Source of the DNA: Ruegeria profundi | GTDB taxonomy: Bacteria; Pseudomonadota; Alphaproteobacteria; Rhodobacterales; Rhodobacteraceae | DNA: 64,000 bases | Direction: 5' to 3' | Assembly: GCF_001507545.1 (NCBI RefSeq) | Contig: NZ_LQBP01000003.1 | Span: 1-64,000, forward strand | In this document: positions 63,729-64,000 of the stretch, in pieces | Position numbering within the stretch: position 1 is the first letter of the stretch | Layout: each line of letters opens with the position of its first letter | The notes under the pieces: generated by a model | The model's input: only the letters and a program-made list of their open reading frames with translations | Database searches by the model: none | What the model was told of the DNA's origin: nothing | Position numbers and translations under genes: made by a program

Positions 63729-64000
63729 ATGGGTTACACGAAGACTGCGATATTGATGGCCGCAATGACGGCCTTGTTCATGGGGCTGGGATACCTGCTT
63801 GCCGGGTTTGGCGGCATGCTGTTTGCCTTGGTGATCGCGGCTGGCATGAATGCGTTCACTTGGTGGAACTCCGATAAAATGGTCCTTCGCATGCACAATG
63901 CGCGTCTTGTTCCTGCCGGTGATCCGATGGGATTATCGCAGATGGTCGAAGGTCTGGCAAAAAGCGCAGGAATGCCCACGCCTGCCGTCTACTTGATCGA
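63729..64000 (+). CDS. htpX: HtpX-like zinc metalloprotease, 5' part
   Basis: The window ends within this gene. The first 90 residues match HtpX: MGYTKTAILMAAMTALFMGL, then two hydrophobic segments (GYLLAGFGGMLFALVIAAGM), NAFTWWNSDKMVLRMHNAR and MVEGLAKSAGMPTPAVYLI. HtpX degrades misfolded membrane proteins at the inner membrane. The catalytic HEXXH lies beyond the window. GGAGG precedes the start by 10 bases. Confidence 0.88.
   Translation, partial: MGYTKTAILMAAMTALFMGLGYLLAGFGGMLFALVIAAGMNAFTWWNSDKMVLRMHNARLVPAGDPMGLSQMVEGLAKSAGMPTPAVYLI

Noticed and set aside
1..64000. CRISPR arrays, tRNA/rRNA genes, insertion sequences
   Set aside because: None recognised on either strand.

Overview
The window looks like a chromosome segment of a marine alphaproteobacterium of the Rhodobacterales (Roseobacter group). 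Supporting signs are an AHL synthase, a remnant of a DMSP-demethylase-like gene, TRAP and sugar ABC transporters in Rhodobacteraceae style, an Anbu-type proteasome operon, and moderate-to-high GC with compact operons and many ATGA/GTGA overlaps. I see no tRNA, rRNA, CRISPR array, intact IS element or phage gene.

Layout. 0-11.4 kb: decayed GcvT/DmdA-family gene, Lrp/AsnC regulator, BBE-type flavoprotein diverging from a GlxA-like regulator, FkbM methyltransferase, then a leftward stress-type cluster (HTH protein, P-type ATPase with large in-frame deletions, AdhP, Kef-type antiporter, frameshifted universal stress protein) and a Ca2+/Na+-type exchanger. 12-14.4 kb: LuxI-type AHL synthase and a response regulator. 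14.5-28.4 kb: nine same-strand genes with tiny gaps or overlaps, HupE/UreJ-like protein > NRPS > NRPS > membrane protein > ABC ATPase > FtsX-like permease > DUF4198 protein > small exported protein > ZnuA-like protein. 28.9-34.4 kb: UGT-type glycosyltransferase, then the Anbu operon (ATP-grasp, alpha-E, transglutaminase, Anbu). 34.5 kb: MOSC protein. 35.6-50.7 kb: sugar/polyol ABC importer, DhaKL-type kinase, LacI regulator, TIM-barrel isomerase, Gfo/Idh dehydrogenase, XylB, ROK regulator and XylA. 50.8-52.6 kb: di-haem peroxidase (MauG/CcpA family) and a Sel1 protein. 52.6-60.1 kb: leftward operon for an LLM sulfonate monooxygenase, aldo/keto reductase, flavin reductase and DctQMP, with a divergent GntR regulator and Gfo/Idh enzyme. 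This matches the logic of the oxidative sulfoquinovose (sulfo-SMO) pathway. 60.2-64 kb: L,D-transpeptidase, serine hydrolase, P-loop kinase, a small hypothetical and the 5' end of htpX.

The strongest candidate for an undescribed system is the 14.5-28.4 kb operon. The first NRPS (C-A-PCP) carries about 330 residues of a Cys-rich PP-loop ATP pyrophosphatase/amidotransferase-like domain inserted inside its adenylation domain, between core motifs A8 and A10. The specificity residues I read from that A domain (DLTKIGEVGK) match the Asn code. The second NRPS is C-A-PCP-TE. Metal-associated families flank both NRPS genes in the same operon (HupE/UreJ, DUF4198, His-rich ZnuA-like protein, ABC/FtsX pair), so I infer a short Asn-containing peptide, possibly amidated or thioamidated, with a role in metal handling. 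That product is a hypothesis; the domain order is directly visible.
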